From contig CM028902.1 in NCBI GenBank assembly GCA_016801885.1, positions 20,861,580 through 20,925,579 on the forward strand: a stretch of 64,000 bases of DNA. Direction: 5' to 3'. Positions 26,201 through 41,200 of the stretch are shown one piece after another; position 1 is the first letter of the stretch; the number at the start of each line of letters is the position of its first letter. The stretch is from Toxotes chatareus. Its lineage: Eukaryota > Chordata > Actinopteri > Toxotidae. Position numbers and translations under genes: made by a program. Under the pieces are notes generated by a model. The model was not told where the DNA came from, did no database searches, and saw only the letters and a list, made by a program, of their open reading frames with translations.

Positions 26201-29200
26201 TTTTTTATGACATTTTGAGGTCCAAAAAAATTTTGACTTTTTTTGCCCGAAAAAAACGCCATACTAAACTATGACGTTTTTTATGAAATTTTGAGGTCAA
26301 AAAAATTTTGACTTTTTTTCTCCCGAAAAAAATGCCTTACTATACTATGATGTTTTTTATGACATTTTGAGGTCAAAAAAAATTTTGACTTTTTTGCTTG
26401 AAAAAAAAACGACATACTATACTATGACGTTTTCCTGACATTTTGAGGTCCAAAAAAAATTTTGACTTTTTTTGCCCGAAAAAAACGCCATACTACACTA
26501 TAACGTTTTTTATGACACTTTGAGGTCAAAAAAAATTTTGACTTTTTTTGCCTGAAAAAAACGCCATACTATACTATGACATTTTGAGGTCAAAAAGATT
26601 TTTGACTTTTTTTGCCCGAAAAAAACGCCATACTAAACTATGACGTTTTTTATGAAATTTTGAGGTCAAAAAAATTTTGACTTTTTTTCTCCCGAAAAAA
26701 ACACCTTACTATACTATGACGTTTTTATGACATTTTGAGGTCCAAAAAATTTTGACTTTTTTTGTCCGATTTTGACGCCTTACTATACTATGACGTTTTT
26801 TATGACATTTTGAGGTCAAAAAAATTTTGACTTTTTTTGCCCGAAAAAAACGCCATACTATACTATGACGTTTTTTATGACATTTTGAGGTCCAAAAAAT
26901 TTTTGACTTTTTTTGGCCGATTTTGACGCCTTACTATACTATGACGTTTTTTATGACATTTTGAGGTCCAAAAAAACTTTGACGTTTTTTGTCCGATTTT
27001 GACACCTTACAGCCGTATGACGTTTTGAGGTCTTACAAAGAAAATAATTTTTTGGGCACTTTTTGACACCTTACAGCTGTATGATGTTTTTTTATGACAT
27101 TTTGAGGTCCAAAAAAATTTTGACTCTTTTTGTCCGATTTTGACGCCTTACTATACTATGACGTTTTGTGTGACATTTTGACGCCTTACTATATTATGAC
27201 AATTTTTATGACATTTTGAGGTCCAAAAAATTTTTGACTTTTTTTGTCCGATTTTGACGCATTACTATACTATGACGTTTTTTGTGACATTTTGAGGTCA
27301 AAAAAATTTTGACTTTTTGTGCCCGAAAAAAAAGCCATACTATACTGTGACGTTTTTTATGAAATTTTGAGGTCAAAAAATTTTTGACTGTTTTTCTCCT
27401 GAAAAAAACACCTTACTATACTATGACGTTTTTTATGACATTTTGAGGTCCAAAAAAATGTTGACCTTTTTTGGCCGATTTTGACGCCTTACTATACTAT
27501 GTTTTTTATGACATTTTGAGGTAAAAAAAAATGTTGACTTTTTTTGTCCAATTTTGACACCTTACTATACTATGACGTTTTTATGACATTTTGAGGTCCA
27601 AAAATATTTTGACTTTTTTTGCCCGAAAAAAACGCCTTACTATACTATGACGTTTTTTATGACATTTTGAGGTCAAAAAAAATTTTGACTTTTTTTGCCC
27701 GAAAAAAACGGCATACTATACTATGACGTTTTTATGACATTTTGAGGTCCAAAAAAATTTAGACTTTTTTTGGCCGATTTTGACGCCCTACTATACTATG
27801 ACGTTTTTTATGACATTTTGAGGTCCAAAAAACATTTTGACTTTTTTTGCCCAAAAAAAACGCCATACTATACTATGACGTTTTTTATGACATTTTGAGG
27901 TCCAAAAAATTTTTGACTTTTTTTGTCCGATTTTGACGCCTTACTATACTATGACGTTTTTTGTAATATTTTGAGGTCAAAAACTTTTTTTGACTTTTTT
28001 TGCCTGAAAAAAACGGCATACTATACTATGACGTTTTTTATGACATTTTGAGGTAAAAATTTTTTTGACTTTTTATGCCCGAAAAAAACATCTTACTATA
28101 CTATGACGTTTTTTATGACATTTTGAGGTCCAAAAAAATTTTGACTTTTTTTGCCCGAAAAAAACACCTTACTATACTATGACGTTTTTTATGACATTTT
28201 GAGGTCCAAAAAAATTTTGACTTTTTTTCCCCGAAAAAAAAGGCATACTATACTATGACGTTTTTTATGAAATTTTGAGGTCAAAAAAATTTTAACTTTT
28301 TTTCTCCCGAAAAAAACGCCTTACTATACTATGACGTTTTTATGACATTTTGAGGTCCAAAAAATTTTGACTTTTTTTGTCAGATTTTGACGCCTTACTA
28401 TACTATGACGTGTTTTATGACATTTTGAGGTCCAAAAAAATGTTGACTTTTTTTGGCCGATTTTGACGCCCTACTATACTATGACGTTTTTTATGACATT
28501 TTGAGGTCCAAAAAATTTTTGACTTTTTTTGTCCGATTTTGACGCCTTACTATACTATGACGTTTTTTATGACATTCTGAGGTCCAAAAAAATTTTGACT
28601 TTTTTTGTCCGATTTTGACGCCTTACTATACTATGACGTTTTTTGTGACATTTTGAGGTCAAAAAAATTTTAACTTTTTTTGCCCGAAAAAAACGACATA
28701 CTATACTATGACGTTTTTATGACATTTTGAGGTCCAAAAAAATTTTGACTTTTTTTGTCAGATTTTGACGCCTTACTATACTATGACGTTTTTTATGACA
28801 TTTTGAGGTCCAAAAAAATTTTGACTTGTTTTGGCCGATTTTGATGCCCTACTATACTATGACGTTTTTTATGACATTTTGAGGTCCAAAAAAATTGTGA
28901 CTTTTTTTGCTCAAAAAAACCGCCATACTATACTATGACGTTTTTTATGACATTTTGAGGTCCAAAAAATTTTTGACTTTTTTTGTCCGATTTTGACGCC
29001 TTACTATACTATGACGTTTTTTGTGACATTTTGAGGTAAAAAATTTTGACTTTTTTTGCCCGAAAAAAACACCTTACTATACTATGACGTTTTTTATGAC
29101 ATTTTGAGGTCAAAAAAATTTTTGACTTTTTTTGCCCGAAAAAAACGCCATACTATACTATGACATTTTGAGGTCCAAAAAATTTGTGACTTTTTTTCCC

Positions 29201-32200
29201 CGAAAAAACGTCATACTATACTATGACGTTTTTTATGACATTTTGAGGTCCAAAAAATTTTTGACTTTTTTTGCCCGAAAAAAACGGCATACTATACTAT
29301 GACGTTTTTATGACATTTTGAGGTCCAAAAAATTTTGACTTTTTTTGTCAGATTTTGACGCCTTACTATACTATGACGTTTTTTATGACATCTTGAGGTC
29401 CAAAAAAATTTTGACTTTTTTTGACAGAAAAAAACGCCTTACTATACTATGACGTTTTTTATGACATTTTGAGGTCTAAAAAAATTTTGACTTTTTTTGA
29501 CCGAAAAAAACGCCATACTATACTATGATATTTTTTATGACATTTTGAGATCCAAAAAATTTGTGACTTTTTTTGCCCGAAAAAAAACGCCATACTATAC
29601 TATGACATTTTGAGGTAAAAAAAAATTTGACTTTTTTTGCCCGAAAAAAACGACATACTATACTATGACGTTTTTTATGACATTTTGAGGTCCAAAAAAA
29701 TTTTGACTTTTTTTGCCCGAAAAAAACTCCATACTATACTATGACGTTTTTTATGACATTTTGAGGTCCAAAAAAAATTTTGACTTGTTTTGGCCGATTT
29801 TGACGCCCTACTATACTATGACGTTTTTTATGACATTTTGAGGTCCAAAAAAATTTTGACTTTTTTTGCTCAAAAAAAACGCCATACTATACTATGACGT
29901 TTTTTATGACATTTTGAGGTCCAAAAAAATTTTGACTTTTTTTGTCCGATTTTGACGCCTTACTATACTATGACGTTTTTTGTGACATTTTGAGGTAAAA
30001 AAATTTTTGACTTTTTTTTCCCGAAAAAAACACCTTACTATACTATGACGTTTTTATGACATTTTGAGGTCCAAAAAATTTGTGACTTTTTTTCCCCGAA
30101 AAAACGTCATACTATACTATGACGTTTTTTATGACATTTTGAGGTCCAAAAAATTTTTGACTTTTTTTGCCCAAAAAAAACGGCATACTATACTATGACG
30201 TTTTTATGACATTTTGAGGTCCAAAAAATTTTGACTTTTTTTGTCAGATTTTGACGCCTTACTATACTATGACGTTTTTTATGACATTTTGAGGTCCAAA
30301 AAAATTTTGACTTTTTTTGACCGAAAAAAACGCCATACTATACTATGATGTTTTTTATGACATTTTGAGATCCAAAAAATTTGTGACTTTTTTTGCCCGA
30401 AAAAAAACGCCATACTATACTATGACATTTTTTATGACATTTTGAGGTAAAAAAAAATTTGACTTTTTTTGCCCGAAAAAAACGACATACTATACTATGA
30501 CGTTTTTTATGACATTTTGAGGTCCAAAAAAATTTTGACTTTTTTTGACCGAAAAAAACGCCATACTATACTATGATGTTTTTTATGACATTTTGAGGTC
30601 CAAAAAATTTTTGACTTTTTTTGACAGAAAAAAAATATACTACTATACTATGACGTTTTTTATGACATTTTGAGGTCCAAAAAAATTTAGACTTTTTTTG
30701 GCCGATTTTGACGCCCTACTATACTATGACGTTTTTATGACATTTTGAGGTCCAAAAAATTTTTGACTTTTTTGCCCGAAAAAAACGGCATACTATACTA
30801 TGACGTTTTTTTTATGACATTTTGAGGTCCAAAAATTTTGACTTTTTTGTCAGATTTTGACGCCTTACTATACTATGACGTTTTTATGACATTTTGAGGT
30901 CCAAAAATTTTTGACTTTTTGACAGAAAAAACGCCTACTATACTATGACGTTTTTTATGACATTTTGAGGTCCAAAAATTTTGACTTTTTTTTCCGAAAA
31001 AAACGCCATACTATACTATGACGTTTTTTATGACATTTTGAGGTCCAAAAATTTTGACTTTTTGCCCGAAAAAACGCCATACTAAACTATGACGTTTTTT
31101 ATGAAATTTTGAGGTCAAAAAATTTTGACTTTTTTTCTCCCGAAAAAATGCCTTACTATACTATGACGTTTTATGACATTTTGAGGTCAAAAAATTTTGA
31201 CTTTTTTGTCCGATTTTGACGCCATGCTATACTATGACGTTTTTTATGACATTTTGAGGTCCAAAAAATTTGTGACTTTTTTTGCCCGAAAAAAACGCCA
31301 TGCTATACTATGACGTTTTTTATGACATTTTGAGGTCCAAAAAAATTTTGACTTTTTTTGACCGAAAAAAACGCCATACTATACTATGATGTTTTTTATG
31401 ACATTTTGAGGTCCAAAAAATTTTTGACTTTTTTTGACAGAAAAAAACGCCTTACTATACTATGACGTTTTTTATGACATTTTGAGGTCCAAAAAAATTT
31501 AGACTTTTTTTGGCCGATTTTGACGCCCTACTATACTATGACGTTTTTTATGACATTTTGAGGTCCAAAAAAATTTTGACTTTTTTTTCCGATTTTGACG
31601 CCTTACTATACTATGACGTTTTTTATGACATTTTGAGGTAAAAAAAAATTTGACTTTTTTTGCCCGAAAAAAACGACATACTATACTATGACGTTTTTAT
31701 GACATTTTAAGGTCCAAAAAATTTTTGACTTTTTTTGCCCGAAAAAAATGGCATACTATACTATGACGTTTTTTATGACTTTTTGAGGTCCAAAAAAATT
31801 TTGACTTTTTGTTCGAAAAAACGCCATACTAAACTATGACGTTTTTTTATGAAATTTTGAGGTCAAAAAAATTTTGACTTTTTTTCTCCCGAAAAAAATG
31901 CCTTACTATACTATGACGTTTTTTATGACATTTTGAGGTCAAAAAATTTTTTGACTTTTTTTGCCCGAAAAAAATGGCATACTATACTATGACGTTTTTT
32001 ATGACATTTTGAGGTCCAAAAAAATTTTGACTTTTTGTTCCGAAAAAAAGCATATATACTAAACTATGACGTTTTTTATGAAATTTTGAGGTCAAAAAAT
32101 TTTGACTTTTTTCTCCCGAAAAAAATGCCTTACTATACTATGACGTTTTTATGACATTTTGAGGTCAAAAAAATTTTGACTTTTTTTGTCCGATTTTGAC

Positions 32201-35200
32201 GCCATGCTATACTATGACGTTTTTTATGACATTTTGAGGTCCAAAAAAATTTAGACTTTTTTTGGCCGATTTTGACGCCCTACTATACTATGACGTTTTT
32301 TATGACATTTTGAGGTACAAAAAATTTTGACTTTTTGCGCAAAAAAACGACATACTATACTATACTATTTTTATGACATTTTGAGGTACAAAAAAATTTT
32401 GACTTTTCTTGCCCGAAAAAAATGGCATACTATACTATGACGTTTTTTATGACATTTTGAGGTCCAAAAAAATTTAGACTTTTTTTGCCCGAAAAAAACG
32501 CCATACTAAACTATGACGTTTTTTATGAAATTTTGAGGTCAAAAAAATTTTGACTTTTTTTCTCCCGAAAAAAATGCCTTACTATACTATGATGTTTTTT
32601 TATGACATTTTGAGGTCAAAAAAAATTTTGACTTTTTTTGCCCGAAAAAAACGACATACTATACTATGACGTTTTCCTGACATTTTGAGGTCCAAAAAAA
32701 ATTTTGACTTTTTTTGCCCGAAAAAAACGCCATACTACACTATAACGTTTTTTATGACACTTTGAGGTCAAAAAAAATTTTGACTTTTTTTGCCTGAAAA
32801 AAACGCCATACTATACTATGACATTTTGAGGTCAAAAAGATTTTTGACTTTTTTTGTCCGATTTTGACGCCATACTATACTATGACGTTTTTTATGACAT
32901 TTTGAGGTCCAAAAAAATTTTGACTTTTTTTGCCCGAAAAAAACGCCATACTATACTATGACGTTTTTTATGACATTTTGAGGTCCAAAAAATGTTTGAC
33001 TTTTTTTGCCCGAAAAAAGCCATACTATACTATGACGTTTTTTATGACATTTTGAGGTCCAAAAAATTTTTTTTGACTTTTTTTATCCGATTTTGACACC
33101 TTACTATACTATGACGTTTGTTATGACATTTTGAGGTCCAAAAAAATTTTGACTTTTTGTTCGAAAAAAACCATACTATACTATGACGTTTTTAATGACA
33201 TTTTGAGGTCCAAAAAATTTTGACTTTTTTTGTCAGATTTTGACACCTTACTATACTGTGACGTTTTTTATGACATTTTGAGGTAAAAAAAAATGTTGAC
33301 TTTTTTTGTCCGAAAAAGACGCTATACTACACTATGACGTTTTTTATGACATTCTGAGGTCAAAAAATTTTTTGACTTTTTTTGCCCGAAAAAAACGCCA
33401 TATTATACTATGACGTTTTTATGACATTTTGAGGTCCAAAAAATTTTGACTTTTTTTGCCCGAAAAAAACGCCATACTATACTATGACGTTTTTTATGAC
33501 ATTTTGAGGTCCAAAAAATTTTTTGACTTTTTTTGTCCGATTTTGACGCCTTTGACGTCCTATGACGTTTTTTATGACATTTTGAGGTCCAAAAAAATTT
33601 TGACTTTTTTTGCCCGAAAAAAACGCCATACTAAACTATGACGTTTTTTATGAAATTTTGAGGTCAAAAAAATTTTGACTTTTTTTCTCCCGAAAAAAAT
33701 GCCTTACTATACTATGATGTTTTTTATGACATTTTGAGGTCAAAAAAAATTTTGACTTTTTTTGCCCGAAAAAAACGACATACTATACTATGACGTTTTC
33801 CTGACATTTTGAGGTCCAAAAAAAATTTTGACTTTTTTTGCCCGAAAAAAACGCCATACTACACTATAACGTTTTTTATGACACTTTGAGGTCAAAAAAA
33901 ATTTTGACTTTTTTGCTGAAAAAACGCCATACTATACTATGACATTTTGAGGTCAAAAAGATTTTTGACTTTTTTTGCCCGAAAAAAACGCCATACTAAA
34001 CTATGACGTTTTTTATGAAATTTTGAGGTCAAAAAAATTTTGACTTTTTTTCTCCCGAAAAAAACACCTTACTATACTATGACGTTTTTATGACATTTTG
34101 AGGTCCAAAAAATTTTGACTTTTTTGTCCGATTTTGACGCCTACTATACTATGACGTTTTTTTATGACATTTTGAGGTCAAAAAATTTTGACTTTTTGCC
34201 AAAAAAACGCCATACTATACTATGACGTTTTTATGACATTTTGAGGTCCAAAAATTTTTGACTTTTTTTGGCCGATTTTGACGCCTTACTATACTATGAC
34301 GTTTTTTATGACATTTTGAGGTCCAAAAAAACTTTGACGTTTTTTGTCCGATTTTGACACCTTACAGCCGTATGACGTTTTGAGGTCTTACAAAAAAAAT
34401 AATTTTTTGGGCACTTTTTGACACCTTACAGCTGTATGATGTTTTTTTATGACATTTTGAGGTCCAAAAAAATTTTGACTCTTTTTGTCCGATTTTGACG
34501 CCTTACTATACTATGACGTTTTGTGTGACATTTTGACGCCTTACTATATTATGACAATTTTTATGACATTTTGAGGTCCAAAAAATTTTTGACTTTTTTT
34601 GTCCGATTTTGACGCATTACTATACTATGACGTTTTTTGTGACATTTTGAGGTCAAAAAAATTTTGACTTTTTGTGCCCGAAAAAAAAGCCATACTATAC
34701 TGTGACGTTTTTTATGAAATTTTGAGGTCAAAAAATTTTTGACTGTTTTTCTCCTGAAAAAAACACCTTACTATACTATGACGTTTTTTATGACATTTTG
34801 AGGTAAAAAAAAATGTTGACTTTTTTTGTCCAATTTTGACACCTTACTATACTATGACGTTTTTATGACATTTTGAGGTCCAAAAATATTTTGACTTTTT
34901 TTGCCCGAAAAAAACGCCTTACTATACTATGACGTTTTTTATGACATTTTGAGGTCAAAAAAAATTTTGACTTTTTTTGCCCGAAAAAAACGGCATACTA
35001 TACTATGACGTTTTTATGACATTTTGAGGTCCAAAAAAATTTAGACTTTTTTTGGCCGATTTTGACGCCCTACTATACTATGACGTTTTTTATGACATTT
35101 TGAGGTCCAAAAAACATTTTGACTTTTTTTGCCCAAAAAAAACGCCATACTATACTATGACGCGTTTTTATGACATTTTGAGGTCCAAAAATTTTTGACT

Positions 35201-38200
35201 TTTTTGTCCGATTTTGACGCTTACTACTATACTATGACGTTTTTTGTAATATTTTGAGGTCAAAAACTTTTTGACTTTTTTGCCTGAAAAAAACGGCATA
35301 CTATACTATACTATGACGTTTTTATGACATTTTGAGGTAAAATTTTTTTTGACTTTTATGCCCGAAAAAAATCTTACTATACTATGACGCGTTTTTATGA
35401 CATTTTGAGGTCCAAAAAAATTTTGACTTTTTTTGCCCGAAAAAAACACCTTACTATACTATGACGTTTTTTATGACATTTTGAGGTCCAAAAAAATTTT
35501 GACTTTTTTTCCCCGAAAAAAAAGGCATACTATACTATGACGTTTTTTATGAAATTTTGAGGTCAAAAAATTTTAACTTTTTTTTCCCAAAAACGCCTTA
35601 CTATACTATGACGTTTTTATGACATTTTGAGGTCCAAAAAATTTTGACTTTTTTTGTCAGATTTTGACGCCTTACTATACTATGACGTGTTTTATGACAT
35701 TTTGAGGTCCAAAAAAATGTTGACTTTTTTTGGCCGATTTTGACGCCCTACTACTATACTATGACGTTTTTATGACATTTTGAGGTCCAAAAATTTTTGA
35801 CTTTTTTGTCCGATTTTGACGCCTTACTATACTATGACGTTTTTTATGACATTCTGAGGTCCAAAAATTTTTGACTTTTTTTTTGTCCGATTTTGACGCC
35901 TTACTATACTATGACGTTTTTTAGACATTTTGAGGTCAAAAAATTTTAACTTTTTGCCAAAAAAAAAACGACATACTATACTATGACGCGTTTTTATGAC
36001 ATTTTGAGGTCCAAAAAATTTTGACTTTTTTGTCAGATTTTGACGCCTTACTATACTATGACGCGTTTTTTATGACATTTTGAGGTCCAAAAAATTTTGA
36101 CTTGTTTTGGCCGATTTTGATGCCCTACTATACTATGACGCGTTTTTTTATGACATTTTGAGGTCCAAAAAATTGTGACTTTTTGCTCAAAAAAACGCCA
36201 TACTATACTATATACGTTTTTATGACATTTTTGAGGTCCAAAAATTTTTGACTTTTTTGTCCGATTTTGACGCCTATACTATACTATGACGTTTTTTGAC
36301 ATTTTGAGGTAAAAAATTTTTGACTTTTTTGCCGAAAAAACATACTTACTATACTATGACGTTTTTTATGACATTTTGAGGTCAAAAAATTTTGACTTTT
36401 TTTCTTAAAAAAAACGCCATACTATACTATACTTTTTATGACATTTTGAGGTCCAAAAAATTTGTGACTTTTTTTCCCCCAAAAAAACGCTCATACTATA
36501 CTATGACGTTTTTATGACATTTTGAGGTCCAAAAATTTTGACTTTTTTGTCAGAAAAAAAACGTATACTATACTATGACGTTTTTTATGACATTTTGAGG
36601 TCCAAAAAATTTTGACTTTTTTTGTCAGATTTTGACGCCTTACTATACTATGACGTTTTTTTATGACATCTTGAGGTCCAAAAAATTTTGACTTTTTTGA
36701 CAGAAAAAACGCCATTACTATACTATGATTTTTTTTATGACATTTTGAGGTCTAAAAATTTTGACTTTTTTTGACCGAAAAAACGCCACTATACTATGAT
36801 ATTTTTTATGACATTTATGACATTTTGAGATCCAAAAAATTGTGACTTTTTTTTTTGTTCAAAAAAAACGCCATACTATACTATACTTTTATGACATTTT
36901 GAGGTTTTGCCAAAAAAATTTGACTTTTTTTTTTTCGAAAAAAAAAATTTTGACTACTATACTATACTATGACGTTTTTATGACATTTTGAGGTCCAAAA
37001 AATTTTGACTTTTTTGCCCGAAAAAAACGCCATACTATACTATGACGTTTTTTATGACATTTTGAGGTCCAAAAAATTTTGACTTTTTTGTCGATTTTGA
37101 CGCCCTACTATACTATACGTTTTTTATGACATTTTGAGGTCCAAAAAATTTTGACTTTTTGACATTTTGAGGTACTAAATGACGCGTTTTTATGACATTT
37201 TGAGGTCCAAAAAATTTTTTTTTCCGAAAAAACACCTTACTATACTATGACGTTTTTTGTGACATTTTGAGGTCCAAAAATTTTTGACTTTTTTTTCCGA
37301 AAAAAACACCTCATACTATACTATGACGTTTTTATGACATTTTGAGGTCCAAAAATTTGTGACTTTTTTTTCCCAAAAAAAAACCATACTATACTATACT
37401 ATGACGTTTTTTATGACATTTTGAGGTCCAAAAATTTTTGACTTTTTTGTCAGAAAAAACGCCATACTATACTATGACGTTTTTTATGACATTTTGAGGT
37501 CCAAAAATTTTGACTTTTTTTTGACAGATTTTGACGCCTATACTATACTATGATGTTTTTTATGACATTTTGAGATCCAAAAATTTTGACTTTTTTGACC
37601 CGAAAAAAACCATACTATACTATACTATGACATTTTTTATGACATTTTGAGGTCCAAAAAATTTGACTTTTTTGTTCGAAAAAAAAACGACATACTATAC
37701 TATGACGTTTTTTTATGACATTTTGAGGTCCAAAAACTTTTTGACTTTTTTATACTATACTATGACGTTTTTTATGAATTTTGAAAAAAAATTTTGACTT
37801 TTTGACCAAAACGCCATACTATACTATGATGTTTTTTATGACATTTTGAGGTCCAAAAATTTTTGACTTTTTGACAGAAAAAAACTTTACTATACTATGA
37901 CGTTTTTTATGACATTTTGAGGTCCAAAAAATTTAGACTTTTTTGCCGATTTTGACGCCTCTATACTATACGTTTTTTATGACATTTTGAGGTCCAAAAA
38001 ATTTTTGACTTTTCTTGCCCGAAAAAAACGGCATACTATACTATGACGTTTTTATGACATTTTGAGGTCCAAAAAATTTTGACTTTTTTTGTCAGATTTT
38101 GACGCCTTACTATACTATGACGTTTTTTATGACATTTTGAGGTCCAAAAAATTTTTGACTTTTTTTGACAGAAAAAAACGCCTTACTATACTATGACGTT

Positions 38201-41200
38201 TTTTATGACATTTTGAGGTCCAAAAAAATTTTGACTTTTTTTGCCCGAAAAAAACGCCATACTATACTATGACGTTTTTTATGACATTTTGAGGTCCAAA
38301 AAAATTTTGACTTTTTTTGCCCGAAAAAAACGCCATACTAAACTATGACGTTTTTTATGAAATTTTGAGGTCAAAAAAATTTTGACTTTTTTTCTCCCGA
38401 AAAAAATGCCTTACTATACTATGACGTTTTTATGACATTTTGAGGTCAAAAAAATTTTGACTTTTTTTGTCCGATTTTGACGCCATGCTATACTATGACG
38501 TTTTTTATGACATTTTGAGGTCCAAAAAATTTGTGACTTTTTTTGCCCGAAAAAAACGCCATGCTATACTATGACGTTTTTTATGACATTTTGAGGTCCA
38601 AAAAAATTTTGACTTTTTTTGACCGAAAAAAACGCCATACTATACTATGATGTTTTTTATGACATTTTGAGGTCCAAAAAATTTTTGACTTTTTGACAGA
38701 AAAAAAACGCCTTACTACTATACTATGACGTTTTTTATGACATTTTGAGGTCCAAAAATTTAGACTTTTTTTGGCGATTTTGACGCCTACTATACTATAC
38801 TATGACGTTTTTTTGACATTTTGAGGTCCAAAAAATTTTGACTTTTTTTTCGATTTTGACGCCTTACTATACTATGACGTTTTTTATGACATTTTGAGGT
38901 AAAAAAAAATTTGACTTTTTTTGCCCGAAAAAAACGACATACTATACTATGACGTTTTTATGACATTTTAAGGTCCAAAAAATTTTTGACTTTTTTTGCC
39001 CGAAAAAAATGGCATACTATACTATGACGTTTTTTATGACTTTTTGAGGTCCAAAAAAATTTTGACTTTTTTTGCCCGAAAAAAACGCCATACTAAACTA
39101 TGACGTTTTTTTATGAAATTTTGAGGTCAAAAAAATTTTGACTTTTTTTCTCCCGAAAAAAATGCCTTACTATACTATGACGTTTTTTATGACATTTTGA
39201 GGTCAAAAATTTTTTGACTTTTTTTGCCCGAAAAAAATGGCATACTATACTATGACGTTTTTTATGACATTTTGAGGTCCAAAAAAATTTTGACTTTTTT
39301 TGCCCGAAAAAAACGCCATACTAAACTATGACGTTTTTTTATGAAATTTTGAGGTCAAAAAAATTTTGACTTTTTTTCTCCCGAAAAAAATGCCTTACTA
39401 TACTATGACGTTTTTATGACATTTTGAGGTCAAAAAAATTTTGACTTTTTTTGTCCGATTTTGACGCCATGCTATACTATGACGTTTTTTATGACATTTT
39501 GAGGTCCAAAAAAATTTAGACTTTTTTTGGCCGATTTTGACGCCCTACTATACTATGACGTTTTTATGACATTTTGAGGTACAAAAAAATTTTGACTTTT
39601 TTTGCCGAAAAAACGACATACTATACTATGACGTTTTTATGACATTTTGAGGTACAAAAAAATTTTGACTTTTCTTGCCCGAAAAAAATGGCATACTATA
39701 CTATGACGTTTTTTATGACATTTTGAGGTCCAAAAAAATTTAGACTTTTTTTGCCCGAAAAAAACGCCATACTAAACTATGACGTTTTTTATGAAATTTT
39801 GAGGTCAAAAAAATTTTGACTTTTTTTCTCCCGAAAAAAATGCCTTACTATACTATGATGTTTTTTTATGACATTTTGAGGTCAAAAAAAATTTTGACTT
39901 TTTTTGCCCGAAAAAAACGACATACTATACTATGACGTTTTCCTGACATTTTGAGGTCCAAAAAAAATTTTGACTTTTTTTGCCCGAAAAAAACGCCATA
40001 CTACACTATAACGTTTTTTATGACACTTTGAGGTCAAAAAAAATTTTGACTTTTTTTGCCTGAAAAAAACGCCATACTATACTATGACATTTTGAGGTCA
40101 AAAAGATTTTTGACTTTTTTTGTCCGATTTTGACGCCATACTATACTATGACGTTTTATGACATTTTGAGGTCCAAAAAATTTTGACTTTTTTGCCCGAA
40201 AAACGCCATACTATACTATGACGTTTTTTATGACATTTTGAGGTCCAAAAATGTTTGACTTTTTTGCCCGAAAAAAGCCATACTATACTATACTATGACG
40301 TTTTTATGACATTTTGAGGTCCAAAAAATTTTTTTTGACTTTTTTTATCCGATTTTGACACCTTACTATACTATGACGTTTGTTATGACATTTTGAGGTC
40401 CAAAAAAATTTTGACTTTTTTTGCCCGAAAAAAACGCCATACTATACTATGACGTTTTTAATGACATTTTGAGGTCCAAAAAATTTTGACTTTTTTTGTC
40501 AGATTTTGACACCTTACTATACTGTGACGTTTTTTATGACATTTTGAGGTAAAAAAAAATGTTGACTTTTTTTGTCCGAAAAAGACGCTATACTACACTA
40601 TGACGTTTTTTATGACATTCTGAGGTCAAAAAATTTTTTGACTTTTTTGCCAAAAAAAGCCATACATACTTACTATGACGTTTTTATGACATTTTGAGGT
40701 CCAAAAATTTGTGACTTTTTTCCGAAAAACGCATATACTATACTATGACGTTTTTTATGACATTTTGAGGTCCAAAAATTTTTGACTTTTTTTGCCCGAA
40801 AAAAACGGCATACTATACTATGACGTTTTTATGACATTTTGAGGTCCAAAAAATTTTGACTTTTTTTGTCAGATTTTGACGCCTTACTATACTATGATGT
40901 TTTTTATGACATTTTGAGGTCCAAAAAAATTTTGACTTTTTTTGACAGAAAAAAACGCCTTACTATACTATGACGTTTTTTATGACATTTTGAGGTCCAA
41001 AAAAATTTTGACTTTTTTTGCCCGGAAAAAACGGCATACTATACTATGACGTTTTTAATGACATTTTGAGGTCCAAAAAAATTTTGACTTTTTTTGACCG
41101 AAAAAAACGCCATACTATACTATGATGTTTTTTATGACATTTTGAGGTCCAAAAAATTTGTGACTTTTTTTCCCCGAAAAAACGTCATACTATACTATGA

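Noticed and set aside
26089..26274. Identical 61-codon open frames at 26089 and 33456
   Set aside because: They are read-throughs of the 75-bp tandem unit; identity reflects the 7.3-kb duplication, not a gene pair.
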